DNA of 64,000 nucleotides from Scleromatobacter sp038243995. GTDB taxonomy: Bacteria > Pseudomonadota > Gammaproteobacteria > Burkholderiales > Burkholderiaceae_C. The stretch covers positions 35,548-99,547 of the forward strand of contig JBBRTV010000023.1 of assembly GCA_038243995.1 (NCBI GenBank). The letters are read 5' to 3'. The translations under genes and the position numbers were made by a program. A model generated the notes under the pieces. It had not been told where the DNA came from. It did not search any database and saw only the letters and a program-made list of their open reading frames with translations. Shown one piece after another: positions 1-9,287 of this stretch (position 1 is its first letter; every line of letters begins with the position of its first letter).

Positions 1-4
1 GCGC

Positions 5-33
5 TTGAATATGATCGTTGATCACAATATAAT
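5..33 (+). promoter_or_regulatory. Sigma70 promoter of the tetR operon
   Basis: The -35 element TTGAAT lies at 5-10 and a perfect -10 TATAAT at 28-33, separated by 17 bp. This predicts a transcription start near 40, upstream of the ATG at 97 and downstream of the in-frame GTG at 34, so the longer reading frame is unlikely to be the real start. Confidence 0.75.
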
Positions 34-34
34 G

Positions 35-47
35 TGAGCATTGCTCA
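35..47. promoter_or_regulatory. Palindromic operator over the transcription start of tetR
   Basis: TGAGCA-T-TGCTCA is a perfect inverted repeat with a one-base centre. It sits just after the -10 hexamer, where a repressor would block transcription. The adjacent TetR-family protein is the obvious candidate to bind it and repress its own operon; this is inferred from position only. Confidence 0.55.
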
Positions 48-96
48 TGTGTCAATCGAGGCATCCCCCCGTGAAACTGGTCGAGAGAACCTTCCC

Positions 97-738
97 ATGA
101 CCGTCGCCGAGGCCAGGCGCCAGCCGCGCCAGGAGCGCAGCAGGATCCGCGTCGAGAGCATCCTGGAAGTCGCGCTCGCGCTCGTCGTCGAGCAGGGCTC
201 GGAGGCGCTGGCGATGCGCGAGGTCGCGCGCCGCGCAGGCGTCCAGATCAGCTCGGTCTACGCCTATTTCCCGTCGAAGGCCGCCATCATTCGCGAGCTC
301 GCGAAGCGCAATCTCGAGCGCGTGCGGCTGCTCCTGCAGGCGGTGGTCTCCGGCCTGATGGCCGAATACGACGGCGCGCCGCCGGTGGCGCAGGCGGTCG
401 ACCGCGTGGTCGACGCCTACTTCGCGCATTACCGCGATCAGCCCGACGCCGTCGCGGTCTGGGCCGGCGCCCAGGGCGACCACGGCCTGCGCGAACTCGA
501 CATGGAAGACAGCCGCCGCACGGCGGAATTCCTCGTCGCACCGCTCATGCGGATCCTGGCGCGGACGACGCGTGACGAGGTCTACCCGCTCGCGTTGCTG
601 CTGACCGAGGTGACGGGCTCGGCCGCCCGCCTGGCGCTCTCGGTCGGGTCGCCCTTGCGCGAGCAACTCGTCGCGCAGCACAAGGCGATGCTGGTGGCGA
701 CGCTCGCGGCGCATCGGGCTTCGGGGCCGGCGCGGTGA
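97..738 (+). CDS. TetR/AcrR family transcriptional regulator
   Basis: This protein of about 213 residues has the N-terminal TetR helix-turn-helix: a helix with RIRVESILEVALALV, then the recognition segment around AMREVARRAGVQISSVYAYFP and an FPSKAAII turn. The C-terminal part is a helical ligand-binding domain with no recognisable specificity. I start it at ATG 97, preceded by GAGAG at 83-87; an in-frame GTG at 34 lies upstream of the predicted transcription start. It is the first gene of an operon with the deaminase/aldolase, whose GTG overlaps its TGA, and the lactone oxidase. It probably represses that operon through the palindrome at 35-47. The inducer is unknown. Confidence 0.85.
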   Translation: MTVAEARRQPRQERSRIRVESILEVALALVVEQGSEALAMREVARRAGVQISSVYAYFPSKAAIIRELAKRNLERVRLLLQAVVSGLMAEYDGAPPVAQAVDRVVDAYFAHYRDQPDAVAVWAGAQGDHGLRELDMEDSRRTAEFLVAPLMRILARTTRDEVYPLALLLTEVTGSAARLALSVGSPLREQLVAQHKAMLVATLAAHRASGPAR

Positions 739-1955
739 GGGTCGCCCCGCCGCCGGCCGGCGCCGTCGAACGCGACTACGGCTATTACCGCCGCGCGCTT
801 GCGGGCCACCGCTTGCCGACGGCCTTTGTCGACATCGACGTCCTGGCGGCCAACCTCGAGGGCCTGCGCCGGCGCGCTGGCGGCCTGCCGATCCGGCTGG
901 TGACGAAGTCGATCCGGTCGGTCGCGATCCTGCGCCGGCTGCTCGCCGCCGGCCCCTCCGTGCAGGGCCTCATGTGCTATTCGCCGGCCGAGGCCGCCTG
1001 GCTGTCGGCCCAGGGCTTCGACGACCTGCTGGTCGCCTATCCGTCCGTCGAACCGGCCGACTTGCGCGCCGTCGCTGCCCAGGTGCGCGCGGGCCGCAGC
1101 ATCACGCTGATGGTCGACGGCGCCGCGCAGGTCGCACGCATCGCTGCCCTCGCCCTGGCCGAGGGGGCGGTCCTGCCGCTGGCGATCGACCTCGACATGT
1201 CCTCCGACTTCCCCGGCGTGCGCTTCGGCGTCCATCGCTCGCCCGTCGCCAGCGTCGGCGCGGCCCTGGCGCTCGCCGCCGACATCGCGCGGCGACCCTC
1301 GCTGCGCCTGGACGGCCTCATGGGCTACGAAAGCCAGATCGCCGGCCTGATGGACGACGTGCCCGGCCAGCGCCTGCGCAGCGCGGTCGTGCGCCTGCTC
1401 AAGCGCCGCTCGATCGCCGAGGTGAACGCGCGCCGCGGCGCGGTAGTCGCCGCCCTCGTTGCCGCCGGACATCGCCTGCGCTTCGTCAACGGCGGGGGCA
1501 CGGGCAGTTTCGAAAGCACGCGCCTGGACCCGAGCGTCACCGAGCTCGCCGCGGGATCGGGCCTGTATGTCCCGACGCTGTTCGACCACTACCGGGCGTT
1601 CCGGGCCCTCCCGGCGGCGGGCTTCGCGCTGGCCGTCGCGCGCATACCCTCCGACGGTATCGTCACCTGCGCGGGCGGCGGCTATCCGGCGTCGGGACCC
1701 GCCGGCCGCGATCGCCTGCCCCGGCCCTGGCTGCCGCGCGGATGCGCGCTGTTCGCCGCCGAGGGTGCCGGCGAGGTGCAGACGCCGGTGCGGATCCCCG
1801 CCGGCGTGGCGCTCGAGCCGGGCGATCCGTTGCTGTTCCGCCATGCCAAGGCGGGCGAGCTGTGCGAGCGCTTCGCCGAGCTGCTGCTGATCGAGGACGG
1901 CGCCGTCGTCGACAAGGTCGCCACCTATCGCGGCGACGGCCAGTGCTTCCTCTGA
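735..1955 (+). CDS. PLP-dependent amino acid deaminase/aldolase (alanine-racemase-fold)
   Basis: The 406-residue protein matches the D-threonine aldolase / D-serine dehydratase-like group with an alanine-racemase type N-terminal barrel. The conserved segment VTKSIRS near residue 58 carries the expected PLP lysine, followed by GLMCYSPAEA and GFDDLLVAYP, which are typical of proteins annotated amino acid deaminase/aldolase. The C-terminal domain (about 290-400) has the metal-binding beta-domain layout of DSD1 proteins. The start is a GTG overlapping the tetR stop (GTGA), so it is translationally coupled. The downstream oxidase follows after 31 bp. Family-level assignment is good; the substrate (a D- or beta-hydroxy amino acid) is not visible in the sequence. 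Confidence 0.75.
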   Translation: MRVAPPPAGAVERDYGYYRRALAGHRLPTAFVDIDVLAANLEGLRRRAGGLPIRLVTKSIRSVAILRRLLAAGPSVQGLMCYSPAEAAWLSAQGFDDLLVAYPSVEPADLRAVAAQVRAGRSITLMVDGAAQVARIAALALAEGAVLPLAIDLDMSSDFPGVRFGVHRSPVASVGAALALAADIARRPSLRLDGLMGYESQIAGLMDDVPGQRLRSAVVRLLKRRSIAEVNARRGAVVAALVAAGHRLRFVNGGGTGSFESTRLDPSVTELAAGSGLYVPTLFDHYRAFRALPAAGFALAVARIPSDGIVTCAGGGYPASGPAGRDRLPRPWLPRGCALFAAEGAGEVQTPVRIPAGVALEPGDPLLFRHAKAGELCERFAELLLIEDGAVVDKVATYRGDGQCFL

Positions 1956-1986
1956 CGAATCGACGCCACCTGCCGGGAGAACAAGG

Positions 1987-3282
1987 ATGTGGAAGAACTG
2001 GTCGGGAACCGTGGCGTGCCCGGACACCCCCGTCGCCACCCCGGCGAGCGCCGCCGAGCTGGCCGACACCTTGCGCGACGCGGCACGCGACGGCCGGCCG
2101 GTGCGCATGGTCGGCGGCGGCCATTCGTTCAGCCCCGTGGTGGCGACCGACGGCATCATCGTGTCGCTCGACCGGCTGCAAGGCGTCGTCGACCTCGACG
2201 CCGGATCTCGCATCGCACGCGTGCGGGCGGGAACGCGCCTGTGGGCCGTGGGCGATGCGCTGGCGGCGCGCGGCCTGGCAATGGAGAACCTGGGCGACAT
2301 CAACGTGCAGTCGATCGCCGGGGCCACCAGCACCGGCACCCACGGCACCGGCATCGCGTTCGGCAACATCGCCACGCAGATCGCGGCGCTGAAGTTCCTG
2401 TGCGCGGACGGCAGCGAGATCGCCGCCTCCGCGACCGAGAACCCGGCGCTGTTCGAAGGCGGCCGGATCGCCCTCGGCAGCCTGGGCGTGCTGACCGAGA
2501 TCAGCCTGCGGCTGGTGCCGTCGTTCCGGCTGCGGCTCGAGCGCGGCAAGATGGACCTGGACGACTGCCTCGCGCAGGCCGACGACCTCGTCGCGCGCCA
2601 CCGCAACTTCGAGTTCTACTGGTTGCCCCACACCGATGCCGTGCTGACCAAGGCCTGGAACCTCACGGAGGCCCCGGTCGACGAGCAGGGCTTCGGCCGC
2701 TGGGTCAGCGACGTCCTGCTGGAGAACAAGGCCTTCGGCGTCCTGTGCGACCTGGGCAAGGCGGTGCCTTCGCTGTGCCCCGCCATCAGCCGCTTCTGCG
2801 CCGCGCTGCTGTCGCGCAGCGAGCAGGTGGATGCCAGCCACTCGATGTTGTCCACCGTGCGCGAAGTGCGCTTCAACGAGATGGAATGGTCGCTGCCGGC
2901 CGCGCACGGGGCAGACGCGTTGCGCGAGATCCGCGCCCTGATCGCGCGGCGCGAGTTCCCGCTCATGTTCCCGCTCGAGTACCGCTGGGTGCGCGGCGAC
3001 GACATCTGGCTGAGCCCGAACTACGGGCGCGACAGCGTGCACATCTCCGTGCACCAGTACCGCGGCATGCCGTTCGAACGCTACTTCGACGCGGTGCAGG
3101 CCATCTGCCTGAACCACGGCGGCCGGCCCCACTGGGGCAAGGTGCACTCGCTGACGGCGCGCCAGCTTGCGCCGCTCTACCCGCGCTGGGACGATTTCAT
3201 GGCGCTGCGCGAGCGCATGGATCCGGCGGGCCGCTTCCTGACGCCCTACCTGCGCGCGCTGTTCGGGATCGGGCAAGGGTAG
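1987..3282 (+). CDS. FAD-linked D-arabinono-1,4-lactone oxidase-like oxidoreductase
   Basis: The 431-residue protein has an N-terminal PCMH-type FAD-binding domain with GGGHSFSP near residue 47 and the segment SIAGATSTGTHGTG near 113, both typical of aldonolactone and xylitol oxidases. The C-terminal ALO domain ends with HWGKVH and a DPAGRFLTPYL-type tail. GGGAGAACAAGG precedes the ATG, a good ribosome site. The protein has no signal peptide and is probably cytoplasmic. It is the last gene of the tetR operon. Family pairing of this oxidase with an amino acid deaminase/aldolase also occurs in actinobacteria, but the joint pathway is not established here. Confidence 0.8.
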   Translation: MWKNWSGTVACPDTPVATPASAAELADTLRDAARDGRPVRMVGGGHSFSPVVATDGIIVSLDRLQGVVDLDAGSRIARVRAGTRLWAVGDALAARGLAMENLGDINVQSIAGATSTGTHGTGIAFGNIATQIAALKFLCADGSEIAASATENPALFEGGRIALGSLGVLTEISLRLVPSFRLRLERGKMDLDDCLAQADDLVARHRNFEFYWLPHTDAVLTKAWNLTEAPVDEQGFGRWVSDVLLENKAFGVLCDLGKAVPSLCPAISRFCAALLSRSEQVDASHSMLSTVREVRFNEMEWSLPAAHGADALREIRALIARREFPLMFPLEYRWVRGDDIWLSPNYGRDSVHISVHQYRGMPFERYFDAVQAICLNHGGRPHWGKVHSLTARQLAPLYPRWDDFMALRERMDPAGRFLTPYLRALFGIGQG

Positions 3283-3431
3283 GTCTCCCACCGGCCCTGA
3301 AATGGGGCCGATCGCCGCTTCCGCAAGGGCCGGATCGCGCGCAATCGTCGTCGGAAGATGCGAGAGAACGCGGAAATCCGCGGACTTTCCCACGCTCCTA
3401 GAATGCTGCGCCTACCCTCCAAAGGACGTTC

Positions 3432-6400
3432 ATGAGCGGGCTTATCCGCATCCGCGGCGCGCGGCAGCACAACCTGAAGAACATCGACCTCGACATCCGC
3501 ACCGGTGAACTCACCGTGGTGACGGGGCCGAGCGGGTCGGGCAAGTCCAGCCTGGTGTTCGACACCCTGTATGCGGAAGGCCAGCGGCGCTACGTCGAGA
3601 CCTTCTCTGCCTACGCACGGCAGTTCCTCGACCGCATGGATCGGCCGGCGGTCGACCATGTCGAGGGCGTGCCGCCCGCGATCGCCATCGACCAGACCAA
3701 CCCGGTGCGCAGCTCGCGCTCGACGGTCGGCACCATGACCGAGCTCAACGACCACCTGAAGCTGCTCTTCGGCCGCGCCGCCGCGCTGTTCGACCGCGTC
3801 ACCGCGCTGCCGGTGCGCCACGACACGGCCGACACGATCTACATCGATCTCTGCCGACGCGCGCAGGAGCAGGGCGACCCGCGCGTCGCGCTCACGTTCC
3901 CGGTCGAGCTGCCTGCCAACACGACCGCCGAGGAAGTCACGCTGTGGCTGTCCACGAGCGGCTTCACGCGCATCCAGGGCGAGCGCACGGTCAGCGACGA
4001 GAACGGCGAGCGCAAGCTGCTCGATGTCGTCGCCGATCGCTTCCGCGTCAACACGGTGGAGAAAGTGCGCGTCGTCGAGGCGATCGAGCTCGCCCTCAAG
4101 CGCGGCCAGGGGCGCCTGAACGCCGACGTGCTGCCCGAGAGCGGCGAGACCGTCGACCCCGGCATCCGCTGGCGCTGGTCGACCGGCCTGCACTGCCCCG
4201 AGAGCGACCTGCGCTATGCCGATCCGCAGCCGGCGCTGTTTTCGTTCAACTCCGCCTTCGGCGCCTGCGAGACCTGTCGCGGCTTCGGTCGCGTGATCGG
4301 CGTCGACTGGGGCCTGGTGATCCCCGACGAGAAGAAGACGCTGCGCAACGGCGCCGTCAAGACGATCCAGACCCCGGCCTGGAAAGAGCAGCAGGACGAC
4401 CTGATGAAATACGCCGGCGACGCCGGCATCCCGCGCGACACGGCCTGGAACATGCTGTCCGAGGCCCAGCGCAAGTGGGTCATCGAGGGCTCGCCGTCGT
4501 GGAACGGCAACTGGAACAAGCAGTGGTACGGCATCAAGCGCTTCTTCGAGTACCTCGAATCGAAGGCCTACAAGATGCACATCCGCGTGCTCTTGTCGAA
4601 GTACCGCAGCTACACGAAGTGCCCTGCCTGCGACGGCGCCCGCCTGAAGCTCGAGGCGCAGTTGTGGCGCATCGGCACCAAGGCGCAGGCCGACAGCGTG
4701 CTGCCGCCCGGCAAGCGCCACCTGCCGCGCGGGGTCGACTGGACGCGCGCGCAGCTCGAGGCGCTTCCGGGCCTGGGCCTGCACGACATGATGCTGTTGT
4801 CGATCGACCGCCTCCGCCGGTTCTTCGACGTGCAGGAGACGCCCGCCGACCTGCCCGACGAGGCGCTCAAGCTGCTGCTCGACGAGATCCGCACGCGCCT
4901 GCGCTACCTCAACGACGTCGGCATCGGCTACCTCACGCTCGATCGCCAGAGCCGCACGCTGTCGGGCGGCGAGGTGCAGCGCATCAACCTGACCACGGCG
5001 CTCGGCACCTCCCTCGTCAACACGCTGTTCGTGCTCGACGAGCCGTCCATCGGCCTGCATCCGCGCGACATGCACCGCATCGTCGAGGCCATGCAACGCC
5101 TGCGCGATGCGGGCAACACGCTGGTGGTCGTCGAGCACGACCCGGCGGTGATGCTGGCCGCCGACCGCCTGATCGACATGGGCCCCGGCCCGGGCGAGCG
5201 CGGCGGCCAGATCGTGTTCGACGGCGACCCCGACGCCGCCCGCCTGGCCGACACGCTCACCGGCGCCTATCTCGGCGCCCGCAAGCAGGTCGGCATGGGC
5301 ATCCGCCGCGCGGTGGTCGACGCGACACCGCGGCTGATCGTGCAGGGCGCGCGCGAGCACAACCTGCGCGACATCACGGTCGAGTTCCCGCTCGGGCGCC
5401 TCGTCGTCGTCACCGGCGTCAGCGGCTCGGGCAAGAGCACGCTGATGCAGGACGTCCTCTATCCGGCGCTGGCACGCCATTTCGGCAAGCCCACCGATAC
5501 GCCCGGCACGCACGCTGCGCTGCTCGGCGCCGACTGGCTCTCGGAGGCCGTGTTCGTCGACCAGAGCCCGATCGGCAAGACCGCGCGCTCGAATCCCGCG
5601 AGCTATGTCGGTGCCTTCGACGAGATCCGCAAGCTGTTCGCGACGACGCCGGTGGCGCTCGAACGCAACTACGGCGCCGGCATGTTCAGCTTCAACGCCG
5701 GCGACGGTCGCTGCCCGACCTGCGGTGGCTCGGGCTTCGAGCATGTCGAGATGCAGTTCCTCAGCGACGTCTACCTGCGCTGCCCCGACTGCGACGGCCG
5801 GCGCTTCCGCGCCGAGATGCTGGACGCCCACCTGGTGCGGCGCGACCGCCAGCTCTCGATCGCCGACACGCTCGACCTCACGGTGAGCGAAGCGGTGCGG
5901 CTGTTCGCCGAAGACCGCGAGGTCATCCGCCGGCTGCAACCCATCGTCGACGTCGGCCTCGACTACGTGAAGCTGGGCCAGCCGGTGCCCACGCTCTCGG
6001 GCGGAGAGGCGCAGCGCCTCAAGCTCGCGGGCTTCCTCGCCGAGGCCGCGCAAGGGCCGGCGCAGGCGGCCGCGAAGAAGGGCACGCTGTTCCTGTTCGA
6101 CGAGCCGACCACCGGCCTGCACTTCGACGACATCGCCAAGCTGATGCGCTCGTTGCGCCGCCTGCTCGAGGCCGGCCACTCGCTCATCATCATCGAGCAC
6201 AACCTCGACGTGATCCGTTCGGCTGACTGGCTGATCGACCTCGGGCCCGAAGGCGGCGAGGCCGGCGGCGAGCTCGTGGGCGTCGGCACGCCCGAAGACC
6301 TGAAGGCCAACACGCGCTCCCACACGGGGCGCGCGCTGCGCGACTACGAGAACGCGCTGGGCCTCGAGCGCTACGTCGCGTCGGACGTGCTCCGCGAGAA

Positions 6401-9212
6401 GGAGGCGCGCTACGCCGCCGTCGAAGACGCGCGTTTCCGCAGCGAGGGCGTGCGCGACGACAGCAAGGACGGGCCGAGCCTGCAATCGCTCGTGAAGGGG
6501 CGCCGCCGATCGACGGCGAGCAGCGTCGACGACCAGTCCATCCGCATCGTCAATGCGCGCGAGCACAACCTGAAGTCGGTCGACGTCAGCATCCCGCGCG
6601 GCAAGTTCACGGTCGTCACCGGCGTGTCGGGCTCGGGCAAGAGCACGCTGGCGTTCGACATCCTGTTCAACGAGGGCCAGCGGCGCTATCTCGAGTCGCT
6701 CAACGCCTACGCGCGCAGCATCGTGCAGCCCGCGGGCCGGCCCGAGGTCGATGCGGTGTACGGTATCCCGCCAACGGTCGCGATCGAACAGCGCCTGTCG
6801 CGCGGCGGCCGCAAGAGCACCGTCGCCACGACGACCGAGGTGTGGCACTTCCTGCGCCTGCTGTGGGTGAAGCTGGGCATCCAGCACTGCATCCACGACG
6901 GCAGCCCCGTCCGGCCGCAGAGCGTCGAGAGCATCGCCGCGCAGCTGCTGCGCGATCATCGCGGCCAGCACGTCGGGCTGCTCGCGCCGCTGGTCGTCAA
7001 CCGCAAGGGCCTCTACACCGATCTCGCGAAGTGGGCCAAGGCGCGCGGGCACTCGCACTTGCGCGTCGACGGCGAGTTCGTCAAGGTCGACCCGTGGCCG
7101 CGGCTCGATCGCTTCAAGGAACATACGCTGGAGTTGCCGGTCGGCGACCTGGTCGTCTCGCCCGCCAACGAGGCCGAGCTGCGTGCGCTGCTCGCCAGGG
7201 CGCTCGACCAGGGCAAGGGCGTGATGCACCTGCTCACGCCGCTGGACGGGCTGCACGCGGCGATGGAGCTCGGGCATTCCACTTTCGGCATCGGCACGGT
7301 GAAGGTGTTTTCCACCAAGCGCGCCTGCCCGACCTGCGGCACCAGCTACCCCGAACCCGATCCGCGCATGTTCTCGTACAACAGCAAGCACGGCTGGTGC
7401 CCCGGCTGCGTCGGCACCGGTCTCGCGCTGACGCGCGACCAGCGCAAGGCGTTCGACGATTCCGTGCTCGACGAGAACGAACGCGGACGCGAGCAGGCCT
7501 TCATCTCGAAGGAGCCCGATGCCGAGGAACTGGAAGACGCGGCCTGCCCCGACTGCCACGGCGCACGCCTCGCGCCCGCGCCGCGCGCGATCCGCTTCGA
7601 GGACCAGGTCATCACCGACGTTGCGCAGTGGGCGGTGTCGGACGTGCGCAAGTGGGTCGAGGCGCTGCAGTTGTCCGGCCGCGACGCGGAAGTCGCGCGC
7701 GACGTGGTCAGCGAGATCCGCAGCCGCCTCGTGTTCCTGGAAGACGTGGGCCTGAACTACCTGACGCTCGATCGCGCCGCGCCGACGCTCTCGGGCGGCG
7801 AGGCGCAGCGCATCCGCCTGGCGGCGCAGCTCGGCAGCAACCTGCAGGGCGTCTGCTACGTGCTCGACGAGCCGACCATCGGCCTGCACCCGCGCGACAA
7901 CAAGATCCTGCTGGACGCGCTCGCGCGCCTCGGCTCGCAGGGCAACACGCTGGTCGTCGTCGAGCACGACGAAGACACGATCCGCCGTGCCGATCACCTG
8001 ATCGACATCGGTCCCGGCGCCGGCAAGCGCGGCGGCCAGCTGGTCGCGCAAGGTACGGCGGCCGATTTGTCGGCCGTGCCCGAATCGGTCACGGGCCGCT
8101 GCCTGGCGCATCCGCAGACGCACCCGATGCAGCCGCGGCGCGAGGTCGCGTTCGCGGCCGACGACGCCGGCGCCAGCACGCACGTGACCATCATCGGCGC
8201 GAAGCTGCACAACCTGCAGGGGATGCCGGTGCGCGTGCCGCTGCGTCGTCTCGTCGCCGTGACCGGCGTCAGCGGCTCCGGCAAGAGCACGATCGCGCGC
8301 GACGTGCTGCTCGCCAGCGTCGCCACCCTGGTGCAGAACCGCGGCCAGGCCGAGCCGATCGGCTGCGAATCGGTCGAGGGCTGGCACATCATCGATCGCG
8401 TGCTGGAGGTCGACCAGACGCCGATCGGCAAGACGCCGCGCTCCTGCCCGGCGACCTACATCGGCTTCTGGGACGCGATCCGCAAGCTGTTCGCCGAGAC
8501 GCTGGAGGCCAAGGCGCGCGGCTACGCGGCCGGGCGCTTCAGCTTCAACACCGGTGGCCAGAACGGCGGCCGCTGCCCGGGCTGCGAGGGCCAGGGCGTG
8601 CGCACGATCGAGATGAGCTTCCTGCCCGACGTGAAGGTGGGTTGCGACCTTTGCCACGGGGCGCGCTTCAATCCGGCCACGCTGGCCGTCACCTGGCGCG
8701 GCAAGAGCATCGGCGACGTGTTGCAGATGGAGGTCGACGAGGCCGTCGAATTCTTCGCCAGCATGCCGTCCATCGCCCACCCGCTGCAGCTGTTGCAGGA
8801 CGTCGGCCTGGGCTACCTGACGCTGGGTCAGCCGAGTCCGACGCTCTCCGGCGGCGAGGCGCAGCGCATCAAGCTCGTCACCGAGCTCAGCAAGGTGCGC
8901 GACGAGGTCGGCCGGCGCGGCCAGAGGGCGCCGCACACGCTCTACGTGCTCGACGAACCGACCGTCGGCCTGCACATGGCCGACGTGTCGAGGCTCATCA
9001 AGGTGCTGCACCGCCTGACCGACGGCGGCCACAGCGTCGTCGTGATCGAGCACGACCTCGACGTCGTCGCCGAGGCCGACTGGGTGATCGACATGGGGCC
9101 CGAAGGCGGTGGCGAGGGCGGCCGGGTCGTCGCCGAGGGGACGCCCGAGCACCTGGTGGCGAAGCGGACGCACACGGGGATCGCGCTCGGGCCGGTGCTG
9201 GCGCGCAAGTAG
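3432..9212 (+). CDS. uvrA: Tandem-duplicated UvrA-type excinuclease ATPase (UvrA paralogue)
   Basis: At 1926 residues this is two complete UvrA-like units in one chain. There are four Walker A motifs (GPSGSGKSS near 32, GVSGSGKST near 662, 1063 and 1611) and four LSGGE signatures (near 509, 854, 1453 and 1806). Zinc-finger cysteine pairs lie near 279/397, 760/784, 1298/1323/1371 and 1714/1738. In the first unit the first zinc-finger pair is damaged: HCPES near 254 lacks the second cysteine, whereas unit two has CPTC at the matching place. UvrA recognises DNA damage and loads UvrB. Double-length paralogues are known in Burkholderiales and usually coexist with a normal uvrA, so this may be an accessory form. 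AAAGGACG precedes the ATG, and a TAGAAT at 3399-3404 is a possible -10. Confidence 0.9.
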   Translation: MSGLIRIRGARQHNLKNIDLDIRTGELTVVTGPSGSGKSSLVFDTLYAEGQRRYVETFSAYARQFLDRMDRPAVDHVEGVPPAIAIDQTNPVRSSRSTVGTMTELNDHLKLLFGRAAALFDRVTALPVRHDTADTIYIDLCRRAQEQGDPRVALTFPVELPANTTAEEVTLWLSTSGFTRIQGERTVSDENGERKLLDVVADRFRVNTVEKVRVVEAIELALKRGQGRLNADVLPESGETVDPGIRWRWSTGLHCPESDLRYADPQPALFSFNSAFGACETCRGFGRVIGVDWGLVIPDEKKTLRNGAVKTIQTPAWKEQQDDLMKYAGDAGIPRDTAWNMLSEAQRKWVIEGSPSWNGNWNKQWYGIKRFFEYLESKAYKMHIRVLLSKYRSYTKCPACDGARLKLEAQLWRIGTKAQADSVLPPGKRHLPRGVDWTRAQLEALPGLGLHDMMLLSIDRLRRFFDVQETPADLPDEALKLLLDEIRTRLRYLNDVGIGYLTLDRQSRTLSGGEVQRINLTTALGTSLVNTLFVLDEPSIGLHPRDMHRIVEAMQRLRDAGNTLVVVEHDPAVMLAADRLIDMGPGPGERGGQIVFDGDPDAARLADTLTGAYLGARKQVGMGIRRAVVDATPRLIVQGAREHNLRDITVEFPLGRLVVVTGVSGSGKSTLMQDVLYPALARHFGKPTDTPGTHAALLGADWLSEAVFVDQSPIGKTARSNPASYVGAFDEIRKLFATTPVALERNYGAGMFSFNAGDGRCPTCGGSGFEHVEMQFLSDVYLRCPDCDGRRFRAEMLDAHLVRRDRQLSIADTLDLTVSEAVRLFAEDREVIRRLQPIVDVGLDYVKLGQPVPTLSGGEAQRLKLAGFLAEAAQGPAQAAAKKGTLFLFDEPTTGLHFDDIAKLMRSLRRLLEAGHSLIIIEHNLDVIRSADWLIDLGPEGGEAGGELVGVGTPEDLKANTRSHTGRALRDYENALGLERYVASDVLREKEARYAAVEDARFRSEGVRDDSKDGPSLQSLVKGRRRSTASSVDDQSIRIVNAREHNLKSVDVSIPRGKFTVVTGVSGSGKSTLAFDILFNEGQRRYLESLNAYARSIVQPAGRPEVDAVYGIPPTVAIEQRLSRGGRKSTVATTTEVWHFLRLLWVKLGIQHCIHDGSPVRPQSVESIAAQLLRDHRGQHVGLLAPLVVNRKGLYTDLAKWAKARGHSHLRVDGEFVKVDPWPRLDRFKEHTLELPVGDLVVSPANEAELRALLARALDQGKGVMHLLTPLDGLHAAMELGHSTFGIGTVKVFSTKRACPTCGTSYPEPDPRMFSYNSKHGWCPGCVGTGLALTRDQRKAFDDSVLDENERGREQAFISKEPDAEELEDAACPDCHGARLAPAPRAIRFEDQVITDVAQWAVSDVRKWVEALQLSGRDAEVARDVVSEIRSRLVFLEDVGLNYLTLDRAAPTLSGGEAQRIRLAAQLGSNLQGVCYVLDEPTIGLHPRDNKILLDALARLGSQGNTLVVVEHDEDTIRRADHLIDIGPGAGKRGGQLVAQGTAADLSAVPESVTGRCLAHPQTHPMQPRREVAFAADDAGASTHVTIIGAKLHNLQGMPVRVPLRRLVAVTGVSGSGKSTIARDVLLASVATLVQNRGQAEPIGCESVEGWHIIDRVLEVDQTPIGKTPRSCPATYIGFWDAIRKLFAETLEAKARGYAAGRFSFNTGGQNGGRCPGCEGQGVRTIEMSFLPDVKVGCDLCHGARFNPATLAVTWRGKSIGDVLQMEVDEAVEFFASMPSIAHPLQLLQDVGLGYLTLGQPSPTLSGGEAQRIKLVTELSKVRDEVGRRGQRAPHTLYVLDEPTVGLHMADVSRLIKVLHRLTDGGHSVVVIEHDLDVVAEADWVIDMGPEGGGEGGRVVAEGTPEHLVAKRTHTGIALGPVLARK

Positions 9213-9287
9213 GTGGGCGTCCCGGCGCCTTTCCTTCTTGCCCGCCGTTGCCTGCGCCGATTCCCTGGAAATCCATTGCGTCCTTCG

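Noticed and set aside
34..96. GTG 34 as start of the TetR gene
   Set aside because: It lies within the -10/start region of a near-consensus promoter and would precede the transcript. ATG 97 has a better ribosome site.
3283..3431. LexA/SOS box before the double uvrA
   Set aside because: No CTGT-N8-ACAG pattern is present; the only promoter-like feature is a lone TAGAAT.
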